Part shown: piece by piece, positions 24,165 to 31,799 of the stretch
How the letters are laid out: every line of letters starts with the position of its first letter
Position numbering within the stretch: position 1 is the stretch's first letter
DNA from: JAGXSE01 sp040757295
GTDB taxonomy: Bacteria > Bacillota > PH28-bin88
Direction: 5' to 3'
Length of the DNA stretch: 64,000 nt
NCBI GenBank assembly: GCA_040757295.1
Contig: JBFLXH010000010.1
Span: forward strand, 1-64,000
The notes under the pieces: generated by a model
What the model was told of the DNA's origin: nothing
Databases searched by the model: none
What the model saw: the letters and a program-made list of their open reading frames with translations, nothing else
Made by a program: the position numbers and the translations under genes

Positions 24165-25639
24165 ATGCGGATTAACAACAACATCATGGCCATGAACACC
24201 TACCGACAACTGGGTGCCAACCAAATCAGCACTGCCAAGTCTCTTGAGAAGCTGTCCTCAGGCCTGCGCATCAACAGAGCAGGGGACGACGCGGCTGGAT
24301 TGGCTATTTCCGAAAAAATGCGCGGCCAGATTCGGGGCTTGAACCAGGCGGCAAGAAATGCTCAAGATGGTATTTCATTGATTCAAACCGCTGAGGGCGC
24401 ATTAAATGAAACAAATGCGATTTTGCAGCGTATGCGTGAATTAGCCGTTCAATCTTCAACCGTAACAAATACTGCTGATGATCGAGCTGCTCTTGATAAG
24501 GAGTTTCAGCAGTTAATGGGTGAAATAGACCGAATAGCTAACGAAACTCAATTTAACACCCAAGATTTACTTAAAGGTGGTTTTGGTGCAACATCTACAG
24601 CCGGAGATAATATTGTAGCAGCGAAAGGTATAACAAACTATAGCATTTCGGGAGCAAGTGCTGGAGCTATTGTGTTAACAAGTGCAACTGGTACAAACTC
24701 CGGTACTGTTAAATTGACTGCAGTATATACTGATGCTGATGGTAATAGTACGACTCAGGTATTAGATAACGTAGCTGTGCCTACCGGTGCTAATACTTCG
24801 ACTATTAATTTTGACAAAATTGGATTTAGCTTCACGGCAAATAGTTCTTTAAGTAGTGCAAGCTTTGGTGGTGCCGCCGCTGATACAATTACTATTACGG
24901 CATCATCTGCCAAGTTCCATATTGGAGCAAATAAAGACCAAACTATTAGCTTGGATATTAGAGATATGCGTACTACTGGCGTTTTAGCCATTAGTGGGCA
25001 GGATATCTTGACCCAGGATAAAGCTGGAACTGCAATTCAGAAGTTGGATGCTGCAATCAAGGAAGTGTCTACTGAAAGAGCCAATTTGGGTTCTGTACAA
25101 AACAGGTTAGAACATACAATTGCTAACCTCGGCACGGCTTCCGAGAATTTGGCTGCCGCCGAGTCCCGCGTCCGCGACGTAGACATGGCCAAGGAAATGA
25201 TGGAATTCACCAAGATGAACATCCTTGCTCAGGCCGCCACCGCCATGCTTGAGAGGTCGGCGGCATAGCCGGAACTCACAGGCGTCCTGGAGAGTAATTT
25301 CCAGGAGTATTACCGGGTGAATTGCTGGAACAGCCTGAGAGCCTGCCTTACCACAGCGGGGCCGGAAACGGCGGACGCGACGGTTTGAAAAAACGGCAGG
25401 ATTGGCCAATCAGCAGCCAAGCCCCTGGACCGAAAGGTTGGGGAAGGTTCAACGACTAGGGCATACCACCTAAAGGCAGTTGCCCATGGTGATGAAGCCC
25501 GTAGGGTTTAATTACCCGAAGTGCCCGGCTCCTACGTACGTAGGATGAAGATATAGTCTGTTCGGTATCCGAAAGGAACCGGCCTGGAAGAGCGCAGGCG
25601 AACCAGCAGCCCCAAGCTGTACTACAACTGTTACGGTAA
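24165..25639 (+). CDS. fliC: Flagellin FliC (Hag), interrupted by a group I intron
   Basis: Filament subunit. Exon 1 is 24165-25249 and exon 2 is 25591-25639; together 1134 nt, 377 residues. The N-terminus is canonical (MRINNNIMAMNTYRQLGANQ, then SSGLRINRAGDDAAGLAISE). The exon-1 end reads NILAQAATAML and exon 2 supplies AQANQQPQAVLQLLR and the stop, the conserved flagellin C-terminus. Read through without splicing, the protein would end prematurely as MLERSAA. ATG 24165 follows AAGGAGGAAAG; an in-frame GTG 24054 lies in the leader. The segment from about 24345 to 25130 is clearly more AT-rich and differs in codon use from both ends, suggesting a recombined central region. Transcribed from the sigma-28 promoter at 24007. 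Confidence 0.93.
25250..25590 (+). ncRNA. Group I self-splicing intron in fliC
   Basis: 341 nt with no internal ORF. Splice sites: exon 1 ends ATGCT (25245-25249), which pairs with the internal guide GGCAT (25262-25266), giving the required terminal U.G wobble at U25249.G25262. The intron ends in G (25590), and joining there rebuilds codon CTA then GCG CAG and an intact flagellin end. The catalytic-core signature is present: GGTTCAACGACTAGGGC, with GACTA pairing with TAGTC in GAAGATATAGTC (P7, the guanosine-binding helix). The reading frame is restored exactly. A flagellin group I intron has been described in Geobacillus stearothermophilus. Confidence 0.93.
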
Positions 25640-25644
25640 CACAG

Positions 25645-25672
25645 AAAGCCGGTGGGAAACCCACCGGCTTTT
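25645..25672. terminator. Bidirectional terminator between fliC and the endonuclease gene
   Basis: Arms AAAGCCGGTGGG and CCCACCGGCTTT with an AAA loop. It is T-ended on the plus strand and A-flanked in a way that gives TTTC on the minus strand, so it can serve fliC and probably the convergent endonuclease gene, whose stop codon overlaps it. Confidence 0.88.
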
Positions 25673-26078
25673 ACAACCTTCTTTGCTCTCTCAGTCTCCT
25701 TATTTTGTCTACGATACCCCAGTAGTTTCTGTTTAAGGTTTCTGCTATCCGCTTATCCGTGTAATGTTCCCTGTAATAAGCGTTTCTGCTACGGGGAGCA
25801 AAACTAAGCGTTCCGTCCCCCAGCAAACTTCCTGTAATAATGTTTGTTTGTAATTCTGTTGGCGTGAGTTTTGGAATACCTGCAAGGTACTTCTTCTCCT
25901 TAGCCTGCATTAACTGTTGATGTTGCTGCTCCCAATATTGATCGCTTTTATGAATTTTGTGCTCTGAAGCAAGTGTCTTGAGTTTCCACATGGGTATTTT
26001 TAATTTATCCGCTAATATTTTGTTTTTAGTATCGGGATAATGAACTTTTAAATAGTCAACCAATTCTTTATCAGTCAT
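25671..26078 (-). CDS. LAGLIDADG homing endonuclease, probably truncated
   Basis: 135 residues from ATG 26078 with AGGGGTGGTG upstream. Residues about 1-45 look like a helix-turn-helix (ELVDYLKVHYPDTKNKILAD, then KLKIPMWKLKTL). The motif IITGSLLGDGTLSF near residue 85 is a LAGLIDADG helix of the LLGDG type, followed by RSRNAYYREHYTDKR. Only about 40 residues follow, too few for a full LAGLIDADG fold, and the gene stops in the fliC terminator, so it is likely degenerate or a fragment. It lies outside the intron, on the opposite strand, which fits the idea of an intron moved by a neighbouring endonuclease. Confidence 0.72.
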   Translation of the reverse strand: MTDKELVDYLKVHYPDTKNKILADKLKIPMWKLKTLASEHKIHKSDQYWEQQHQQLMQAKEKKYLAGIPKLTPTELQTNIITGSLLGDGTLSFAPRSRNAYYREHYTDKRIAETLNRNYWGIVDKIRRLREQRRL

Positions 26079-26151
26079 TAAACACCACCCCTGGGGAACA
26101 TATGTTCGCAAGTAACTTCTACGTGATCTTTCATTATTCCTGCTTAAACCC

Positions 26152-26178
26152 TTAATGTTTGACAGATTCAACCGATAA
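26152..26178 (+). promoter_or_regulatory. Sigma-28 promoter upstream of flaG
   Basis: TTAA (26152-26155), 15 nt, ACCGATAA (26171-26178): 3 of 4 and 7 of 8 matches to the consensus. It lies 21 nt upstream of the flaG start. Confidence 0.72.
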
Positions 26179-26198
26179 ATATATTAGGAGTTTATTAG

Positions 26199-26561
26199 TT
26201 GGGGGCGAAAAAAGTGAAAATTGTAGGTGTGGGCGGAACGGCGCCTGTTGTTTCTAAAGAATTAACGGACCGGCAAACAGAGAGGCCGCTGGTTTCCAAG
26301 AAGGACAGTCCACCTAACCAGCAGCAGGTTCGTATGGGAGAAAAAGAACTTATAGAGGTCATTGAAAAGGCCAATCAAGCTATTACAGGACCCAATACCA
26401 TGTTTAAGTTCTCCATCCATGAAGGAACCAAGGAGATCATGGTCAGGGTCATCAACGAGGAGACCGGTGAAGTAATCCGGGAAATCCCGCCGGAGAAGAT
26501 CCTGGACATGGTGGCCAAGATGTGGGAACTGGCCGGCATCTTTGTGGATGAAAGAAGGTAA
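26199..26561 (+). CDS. flaG: Flagellar protein FlaG (first copy)
   Basis: 120 residues. The family core is in the C-terminal half: NTMFKFSIHEGTKEIMVRVI, then NEETGEVIREIPPEKILDMV. FlaG influences filament length in some bacteria; its mechanism is unclear. TTG 26199 has AGGAG at 8-nt spacing; GTG 26214 after GGGGG would give the more typical MKIVGVG start. It is driven by the sigma-28 promoter at 26152 and has its own terminator. A second FlaG-like gene lies at 28822. Confidence 0.88.
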   Translation: MGAKKVKIVGVGGTAPVVSKELTDRQTERPLVSKKDSPPNQQQVRMGEKELIEVIEKANQAITGPNTMFKFSIHEGTKEIMVRVINEETGEVIREIPPEKILDMVAKMWELAGIFVDERR

Positions 26562-26567
26562 TGCCAT

Positions 26568-26602
26568 GAAGCGGGAGCTTACGCTCCTGCTTTTTTTGTT
26601 TT
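26568..26602 (+). terminator. Terminator after flaG
   Basis: Arms GCGGGAGC (26571-26578) and GCTCCTGC (26583-26590), a TTAC loop and a run of seven T residues from 26591, followed by a second T-run. Confidence 0.92.
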
Positions 26603-26609
26603 TTGGGCT

Positions 26610-26636
26610 TAATTTCTGGCTTTTTGATGCCGATAA
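26610..26636 (+). promoter_or_regulatory. Sigma-28 promoter of fliD
   Basis: TAAT (26610-26613), 15 nt, GCCGATAA (26629-26636): a perfect -10 element directly after the flaG terminator and 44 nt before the fliD ATG. Confidence 0.85.
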
Positions 26637-26680
26637 TTAATTTACAAGAGATTATTTCCATTGGTAACGGGGTGTGTCAT

Positions 26681-28267
26681 ATGTCCGTCAGATCGCTGCG
26701 CCTGGGAGGGTTGGCCACCGGCCTGGATATTGACCAGATGGTCAAAGACTTGATGCGGGTGGAGCGGGTGCCTTTGGACAAACTGCGGCAGGACCGGCAG
26801 GTTGCTGCCTGGCGGCAGGAGGCTTTTCGCGAAATCAACAGGGCCTTGGCTGCCTTCCGGGACCAGGTGTTTTCCCTGGGGCTGCAGGCCACCTACCTAG
26901 CCAAAAAAGCCGCTGCTAGCAATGCTGCCGCCATTACTGTCAACCCCCTGCCAACCGCTGCAGAGGGGCTGTATGAATTGACAGTTGAGCAGCGGGCTAA
27001 TGGGGTCTACCTGGCCAGCGGCAGCAGCTTAAATGATGAGAAGGATGGCAGCGGTAACACCAGGACGTTGAAAGAACAGTTCGGCCTGGCTGAAGGTACC
27101 GTCATTTCTTTTGCCCTGGAGGGCAACGCCAAGGACGGGGAAGGGAACTATATCCAGGCCAGCTTCCATTTCGATGCCGGTACGAAAACCATCCACGATG
27201 TGGTCAACGAGATCAACCGGGCCAGGTTAGGTTTTAGGGCTGTCTATGACAGCACGAATGACCGTTTTGTGTTCATGTCTCCTGCCACAGGGGCCTCCCA
27301 GCGTATGAAAGTTGTCAGTGATGAGGAGTTGACACCAGGGGTGCGTTTTCTCAGCGGGCCCGGCAACCTGCTCCAACTGCCTGTCGATGCCCCTGACGGT
27401 TTAAAAGCATATACCGGCCAGGACGCCCTGGTGAAACTGAACGGCGCTGCCTATAACTTTAGCAGCAACTCCTTCACCCTGATGGGCCTGCAGATTACCA
27501 TCAATGAAGGGCCGGACCGTTTGGGGGAACCGGCAGTCCGTGCCAGTATTTCGGTTTCCGCTGATACAGAGGCTGTTTTTAATGCTATTAAGAATTTCGT
27601 GGAAAAATATAATGAGCTGCTGGAAAAAGTCAATGACAAACTTAGAGAACAAAGGCATAGAGATTACCGTCCCTTGACGGAAGAACAGCGCAAAGCCTTA
27701 ACCGATAAGGAAATTGAAATGTGGGAAGAGAAGGCCAAAAGCGGCCTTTTACGAAATGACCCGCTCTTGGACAGTATTCTGGGCCGCCTGCGGACCATGG
27801 CGAACAGCCCGGTTGAGGGAATGGCTTCCGGTTTGAACAGCCTTTCGGCCATCGGGATCCGGACCGGTCATTATACCGAAGGGGGCAAATTGTTCCTGGA
27901 TGAAGGAAGACTAAAAGAGGCCCTTGTCAAAGATCCGGAGGGAGTTATGCGCCTCTTTACCAAGAGAGTTGAGAGTGAGGGACCGGAGGGGCGGGGGATT
28001 GCTTTCCGGTTATATGATGAAGTGAATGCCGGGCTTAGCCGCCTTTCGGCTCATGCCGGCAGTCCTTTGCCCTTCAGTGTCTTTGACCAGAGTAATATTG
28101 GCAAGGAAATCAGCCGCTACGACCAGCGCATCAGGGAGACGGAACAGCGGCTGCAGAAGAAAGAAGACCAGTACTGGCGCAGGTTTACCGCCCTGGAAAA
28201 AGCAATCGCCAAAATGAATTCCCAAAGCGCCTGGTTGACTGCCCAGTTTATGAATAATGCCAGGTAG
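26681..28267 (+). CDS. fliD: Flagellar filament cap protein FliD (HAP2)
   Basis: 528 residues. It caps the filament and folds exported flagellin. FliD signatures: LRLGGLATGLDIDQMVKDLMRVERVPLDKL at the start, a variable middle region, and a C-terminal coiled coil (DQRIRETEQRLQKKEDQYWR, then FTALEKAIAKMNSQSAWLTAQF). ATG 26681 follows GGGGTGTG; the longer frame from 26603 would include the terminator T-run and the sigma-28 promoter, so it is rejected. It is followed by a FliT-like gene, flaG2 and fliS. Confidence 0.96.
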   Translation: MSVRSLRLGGLATGLDIDQMVKDLMRVERVPLDKLRQDRQVAAWRQEAFREINRALAAFRDQVFSLGLQATYLAKKAAASNAAAITVNPLPTAAEGLYELTVEQRANGVYLASGSSLNDEKDGSGNTRTLKEQFGLAEGTVISFALEGNAKDGEGNYIQASFHFDAGTKTIHDVVNEINRARLGFRAVYDSTNDRFVFMSPATGASQRMKVVSDEELTPGVRFLSGPGNLLQLPVDAPDGLKAYTGQDALVKLNGAAYNFSSNSFTLMGLQITINEGPDRLGEPAVRASISVSADTEAVFNAIKNFVEKYNELLEKVNDKLREQRHRDYRPLTEEQRKALTDKEIEMWEEKAKSGLLRNDPLLDSILGRLRTMANSPVEGMASGLNSLSAIGIRTGHYTEGGKLFLDEGRLKEALVKDPEGVMRLFTKRVESEGPEGRGIAFRLYDEVNAGLSRLSAHAGSPLPFSVFDQSNIGKEISRYDQRIRETEQRLQKKEDQYWRRFTALEKAIAKMNSQSAWLTAQFMNNAR

Positions 28268-28299
28268 TCCAATCCTATTTTAGGCAGGAGTGAACATAG

Positions 28300-28785
28300 T
28301 TGATGTGCGGAATTGAACATATGACTGCCAAGCTCCATGCCTTGGCCCAGAAAAAACTTGAGCTCTTGCAAGAATTCCGTTCTCTTTCAGTAAAGCAGAG
28401 AGAGAGGCTGGAAGGGGAAGACCTGGCGGACTGGGAAGGACTTTTGGAGCAAAAGGAAGCCCTGATCCGGCGCATCGACGGGTTGGACATGCAAGCTGGC
28501 CAGGCGGAAGCAGAAATGCTGGAGTTCCTGGGCACGGGTACCCTGGAAGACCCGCTGTTATTGGCAAAACCCCTGTGGCAAGAGACTTTGGGTCTCAGGC
28601 GAGCTATTCGGGAGACTCTTGCTGAAACCCGGCGGATTGATGACGCAGTAACCAATAAGGTCCTGCTTTTGCGAGAAGACCTGGCACAAAAGATGCAACA
28701 GCTTCAGCGGGAAAAAAAGGGAGTTCAGGCTTACGGGCAGCAAACGCCTCAGGCCGAGGGGTTTTTTTTGGACCGCAAAGAGTAG
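28300..28785 (+). CDS. Probable FliT-like flagellar chaperone
   Basis: 161 residues, charged and helical, with no membrane segment: long coiled-coil-like stretches rich in Leu, Glu, Gln and Arg (LHALAQKKLELLQEFRSLSV, then RERLEGEDLADWEGLLEQKE). The sequence is not diagnostic; the FliT-like call rests on size, helical content and position directly after fliD, where the FliD chaperone usually lies. TTG 28300 has AGGAG at 9-nt spacing; ATG 28303 is an alternative. The operon continues with flaG2 and fliS. Confidence 0.6.
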   Translation: MMCGIEHMTAKLHALAQKKLELLQEFRSLSVKQRERLEGEDLADWEGLLEQKEALIRRIDGLDMQAGQAEAEMLEFLGTGTLEDPLLLAKPLWQETLGLRRAIRETLAETRRIDDAVTNKVLLLREDLAQKMQQLQREKKGVQAYGQQTPQAEGFFLDRKE

Positions 28786-28821
28786 TTGGCCGGGTTCTTG
28801 GATAGAGAAGGGGGAAGTACC

Positions 28822-29178
28822 ATGATCAAAATCCCTGGAACGGATCCCGTTATTATCAACCAGATCCAGAGCCAGACGGCAAAAGGTGTGGTGCAGGAAA
28901 CCCGCCAGCCAAAAATAACCAGGGAGCAGGAGCGGGAAGGCCGCCGGCAGGAATACAAGGACAAGCTGGCCAAATCGGTAAAAAAATTGAACCAGGCCAC
29001 CCAGGTGCTGGACAGCCCCCTGCGGTTTGAAATGGTGGAAAAAAACGGCGCCTGGCTGGTGCGGATCATTGATGGCTCCACCAACCGGCTCCTGCGGGAG
29101 GTGCTTCCAGAAAAGGTGATGGATGTGGCAGGGCGGTTGCAAAAGGCCCTTGGAATTCTGGTGGACGAGCTGATTTAG
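28822..29178 (+). CDS. FlaG-like flagellar protein (second copy)
   Basis: 118 residues from ATG 28822 with AAGGGGGAA upstream. The C-terminal 70 residues match the FlaG pattern (SPLRFEMVEKNGAWLVRIID, then STNRLLREVLPEKVMDVAGR), in parallel with the product at 26199. The N-terminal half is charged and differs between the two. Having two FlaG paralogues on either side of fliD suggests duplication. Co-transcribed with fliD; fliS follows after 223 nt without recognisable features. Confidence 0.82.
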   Translation: MIKIPGTDPVIINQIQSQTAKGVVQETRQPKITREQEREGRRQEYKDKLAKSVKKLNQATQVLDSPLRFEMVEKNGAWLVRIIDGSTNRLLREVLPEKVMDVAGRLQKALGILVDELI

Positions 29179-29401
29179 CAAAAATGTTACTATTCAGACC
29201 CCCACGCCGCTTATCGCGGCACCATCAGAGGGATGAAAAAATATGACAAGCTATTTTCAGGGCAGAATACTTCGAGGCGATAAACCGTTCTTTCATTCTG
29301 ACTCCTGATTTCTGACCCCTATTATTTTCGCCTGTTCTCTCATCCGATTCCTGGTAGTTACGCAAAAAAATAGTTTCGAATTTATTAGGGAGGAACAATT
29401 C

Positions 29402-29821
29402 ATGAGTGTGACAGAGCAATCCTACCGGGTCTATCAGCAAAACCAGATTATGACGGCATCCCAAGAGAAGCTGGTGCTCTTCCTTTATGAAGGCGCCCTC
29501 CGCTTTTTGAAACAGGCCGATGAGGCCTGTGCCGCCAGGGATTGGAATAAGTGCAACAATTATTTGTTGAGGTCACAGGAGATTATCACTGAACTGCAGG
29601 TCACCTTGAACCGGGAAAGAGGCGGCCAGGTAGCTGAAAGTCTTTTCCTGTTATACGATTACATGCTTCGACGCTTGGTGGAAGCAAATATCAAAAAAGA
29701 GCGCCAATTGATTGCCGAGGTTAACGGCCTCTTGACAGAATTGCGGGATGCCTGGCAGCAGTTAATCCTCCAGCATCAAAGCCATAACTATTCCACCAAC
29801 GGCCTGCGCTTGCAGGGTTAG
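29402..29821 (+). CDS. fliS: Flagellin export chaperone FliS
   Basis: 139 residues. It binds the flagellin C-terminus and prevents early polymerisation. Family hallmarks: YRVYQQNQIMTASQEKLVLF followed by YEGALRFLKQADEAC, and a C-terminal helix with LLTELRDAWQQL. ATG 29402 follows TTAGGGAGGAAC. Its binding site on flagellin is the very segment that depends on intron splicing (the exon-2 helix). The gene ends 9 nt before a family A repeat. Confidence 0.96.
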   Translation: MSVTEQSYRVYQQNQIMTASQEKLVLFLYEGALRFLKQADEACAARDWNKCNNYLLRSQEIITELQVTLNRERGGQVAESLFLLYDYMLRRLVEANIKKERQLIAEVNGLLTELRDAWQQLILQHQSHNYSTNGLRLQG

Positions 29822-29829
29822 CAAAATCA

Positions 29830-30118
29830 TTCAACTGGGTCTTGGCTTTTCGCGGGGGATTGTTTCCCCCGCTCCTGTTTAGATTCGACCAGTTCTTGGC
29901 TCCGGTTTACCGGAGCCAAGAACTGGTTAATCCCATAGGGGGCCAGTTAATGCAGGGGCGTAGCCGCTCTTTTAATGAGCGAGGCCACTAATTTTAAAAT
30001 GTGGCCTCAAAGCGAATTTCATGCCCGGCTTCATTGATTTTAATATTTTTCCTTTGCCGAGCATTTCCCGCCGCTTGGAGAGAAGCAAAGGGTTAGAGCG
30101 GGTAGCCATCTGTGATAA
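29830..30118 (+). repeat. Family A structured repeat (copy 3), carrying a B insertion
   Basis: The first hairpin is GCGGGGGA/TCCCCCGC, different in sequence from the other copies but still fully paired. In the second hairpin TTGG/CCAA replaces the imperfect pairs seen at 3584. A family B unit (29973-30065) is inserted at the third-hairpin position. It ends with AGAGCGGGTAGCCATCTGTGATAA like the others. Confidence 0.88.
29973..30065 (+). repeat. Family B unit inserted in repeat A copy 3
   Basis: GAGGCCAC/GTGGCCTC hairpin, AAAGCGAATTTCAT linker, and a third hairpin variant ending CTTTGCCGAGCATTT. The same variant is the last unit of the triplet at 37642. Confidence 0.85.
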
Positions 30119-30127
30119 ATTTTCCCT

Positions 30128-30156
30128 AAATGACGGTGGGCGCCGTCATTTTTTCT
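30128..30156 (+). terminator. Terminator downstream of repeat A copy 3
   Basis: Arms AATGACGG and CCGTCATT with a TGGGCG loop and six T residues. It closes the fliD-fliS transcript ahead of the flgB control region. Confidence 0.85.
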
Positions 30157-30427
30157 GTCCAATTAGGCCAAACGGGGATTTTCCCGTGAGGGTAAAGACC
30201 GCCCCCAAAGGATGCTTGAAGTCGCCCTAAACTTGTGAATCTCCGTAACGCCAACACTTATTTGTAGGAATTCTGTATCTTTTGTAGAACATTATCCATT
30301 ACAGGCAGGAATCGACAAGATTATGTTGAATAGTAGTTGAATGATAATATGTAAAATTTTATTAGTATTTTTTGGTAGCCTGACATTATTTTTAAATAAA
30401 AGAAATTGGTGGAGATTTTCTGTAAAA
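30157..30427. other. Intergenic control region before the flgB riboswitch
   Basis: No gene is visible. It is AT-rich from about 30320. AATCGACAA (30309-30317) is, on the minus strand, one base from a Spo0A box (TTGTCGAA). Weak promoter-like pairs exist (TTGGTA at 30372 with TAAATA at 30393), but none is convincing. Confidence 0.35.
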
Positions 30428-30508
30428 AGGCAAGCTTTCCGAAAGGAAATGTGCGCAAAGCTATGGGTCTAAGGTTTGACCATGTCGGACTATGATTGCC
30501 AGGCTGCC
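30428..30508 (+). ncRNA. c-di-GMP-I (GEMM) riboswitch aptamer upstream of flgB
   Basis: Signature elements in order: GGCAAG, TTTCC GAAA GGAAA hairpin, GCGCAAAGCTA, GGGTCTAAGG, a variable hairpin, then GATTGCCAGGCTGCC. AGGCTGCC (30501-30508) can instead pair with GGCATGCCT (30523-30531), whose end overlaps the first arm of the terminator. Ligand-bound aptamer should therefore free the terminator, giving an OFF switch. A c-di-GMP-I riboswitch is known upstream of flgB in Clostridioides difficile. Confidence 0.92.
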
Positions 30509-30528
30509 ATGGTAATCTTGCTGGCATG

Positions 30529-30570
30529 CCTATCTACAGGCGAACTGGCCCTGGGGGATAGGTGTTTTTG
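30529..30570 (+). terminator. Intrinsic terminator of the flgB riboswitch
   Basis: Outer arms CCTATC (30529-30534) and GATAGG (30557-30562), inner arms CAGG and CCTG, then TGTTTTTG. It sits between the aptamer and the flgB ribosome site. Confidence 0.8.
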
Positions 30571-30616
30571 TATAAACAAGGTTTTCGGTAAGTTAGTCTT
30601 GCAAGGGGGTTCAACC

Positions 30617-31012
30617 ATGTGGAATGTAATGAATAACCCCATTATGCTGGCTCTGGCCAAGACCCTTGACGCAGCCAGCCTCCGCCAGCAGGTAATTGCT
30701 CACAATATTGCCAATGCCAATACCCCTGGCTTCAAGCGGTCTGTGGTTGCTTTTGAACAGGCTCTGCAGCGAGCGCTGGAGGGCAGCGGGCACGGGGGTT
30801 CCCGGCGAGTGGCTATGGACAGGGTTAAAGAAGTCCAGCCTCAGGTAGTGCGGGATAATACCACCTCCATGCGGGTTGACGGTAATAATGTGGACATGGA
30901 GTCCGAAATGGCCCAGCTGGCCTTAAACACCCTTACCTATAACACGGCAACCCAGTTGTTAAGCTCAAAATTTGCTTCGGCGCGTTACGTAATTCATGAG
31001 GGGAGGAAATAA
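30617..31012 (+). CDS. flgB: Flagellar basal-body rod protein FlgB
   Basis: 131 residues. A proximal rod component in the periplasm-equivalent wall space. Rod signature: LRQQVIAHNIANANTPGFKR near the N-terminus, and the typical RVDGNNVDMESEMAQLALNTL before the C-terminus. ATG 30617 follows AAGGGGGTT; the longer open frame begins inside the riboswitch and is rejected. First gene of the large operon running flgB to fliY, controlled by the c-di-GMP riboswitch at 30428. Confidence 0.97.
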   Translation: MWNVMNNPIMLALAKTLDAASLRQQVIAHNIANANTPGFKRSVVAFEQALQRALEGSGHGGSRRVAMDRVKEVQPQVVRDNTTSMRVDGNNVDMESEMAQLALNTLTYNTATQLLSSKFASARYVIHEGRK

Positions 31013-31015
31013 GCC

Positions 31016-31435
31016 GTGAAAATATTTCACTCCATGAATATCAGCCTGTCCGGTTTAACGGCGGAAAGACTTCGTTTGGACCTGGTGGCCGGCAACTTGG
31101 CCAATGCCAATACTACCCGCACTCCGGAGGGCGGTCCTTACCAGCGGCGGGTGGCGGTATTTGCTGAGCTGCTGGAGCAAGCCAGAGCTGGCAAAGGGGC
31201 TGTTGCCGGGGTGCGGGTGGCTGCCGTAACAAAAGATAATACTCCCCCCCGGATGGTCCATGACCCATCCCACCCGGATGCAAACCCGGACGGTTATGTG
31301 GCCTATCCAAACATCGATGTGCTGCAAGAAATGGTAGACATGATCTCTGCTTCCAGGGCGTATGAAGCTAATGTTACCGTATTTAATGCCGGAAAGACCA
31401 TGGCGTTGAAGGCCCTGGAAATCGGCCGCGGCTAA
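31016..31435 (+). CDS. flgC: Flagellar basal-body rod protein FlgC
   Basis: 139 residues. A proximal rod protein. FlgC hallmarks are MNISLSGLTAERLRLDLVAG with NLANANTT, the mid-protein DPSHPDANPDGYVAYPNID, and the C-terminal MVDMISASRAYEANVTVFNA. GTG 31016 follows GGGGAGGAAAT, 3 nt after flgB. A complete, ordinary member of the family. Confidence 0.97.
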   Translation: MKIFHSMNISLSGLTAERLRLDLVAGNLANANTTRTPEGGPYQRRVAVFAELLEQARAGKGAVAGVRVAAVTKDNTPPRMVHDPSHPDANPDGYVAYPNIDVLQEMVDMISASRAYEANVTVFNAGKTMALKALEIGRG

Positions 31436-31449
31436 AGGGGGAATAACCA

Positions 31450-31746
31450 GTGAAAGTAGCTCTGATGGCTCCGCAAAGTCTAGTTTTGCCTAAGGGTATC
31501 CCCCCCAAAGCGGATTTAGCTCCGGCAGGTTCCTTTGGGGATTTATTGAAACAGAAGCTGGCCGAAGTGAATAGCCTCCAGCTGAAGGCTGATGAGCTTA
31601 CCAGGCAAATGCTGGCCGGGCAACCGGTAGACTTGCATCAGGTTATGATAGCTGCCGAACAGGCTAGCCTGGCCCTGCAGCTTACGGTACAGATTAGGAA
31701 CAAGGTTATCGAGGCATATCAAGAAGTATCCCGGATGCAGATCTAG
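31450..31746 (+). CDS. fliE: Flagellar hook-basal body complex protein FliE
   Basis: 98 residues. It joins the MS ring to the rod. FliE signature in the C-terminal half: FGDLLKQKLAEVNSLQLKAD, then VDLHQVMIAAEQASLALQL and VIEAYQEVSRMQI. GTG 31450 follows AAAGGGGGAATAA. Between this gene and fliF lies a five-unit tandem repeat array (31800-32340) that the operon transcript must cross. Confidence 0.96.
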   Translation: MKVALMAPQSLVLPKGIPPKADLAPAGSFGDLLKQKLAEVNSLQLKADELTRQMLAGQPVDLHQVMIAAEQASLALQLTVQIRNKVIEAYQEVSRMQI

Positions 31747-31799
31747 CCTTGCTTCTTGCTAGAAGCCGGAATGCTTTTGACTTGTATAAACACCCTGTT

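Noticed and set aside
25251..25268. fliC as a simply truncated gene ending MLERSAA
   Set aside because: The missing C-terminal codons are found in frame 341 nt later, separated by a sequence with group I intron core features and matching splice sites.
26603..26680. N-terminal extension of FliD
   Set aside because: It would span the flaG terminator tail and the sigma-28 promoter; ATG 26681 fits the family start.
30476..30616. N-terminal extension of FlgB
   Set aside because: The extension lies in the riboswitch and its terminator; ATG 30617 has a ribosome site and gives the family-standard start.
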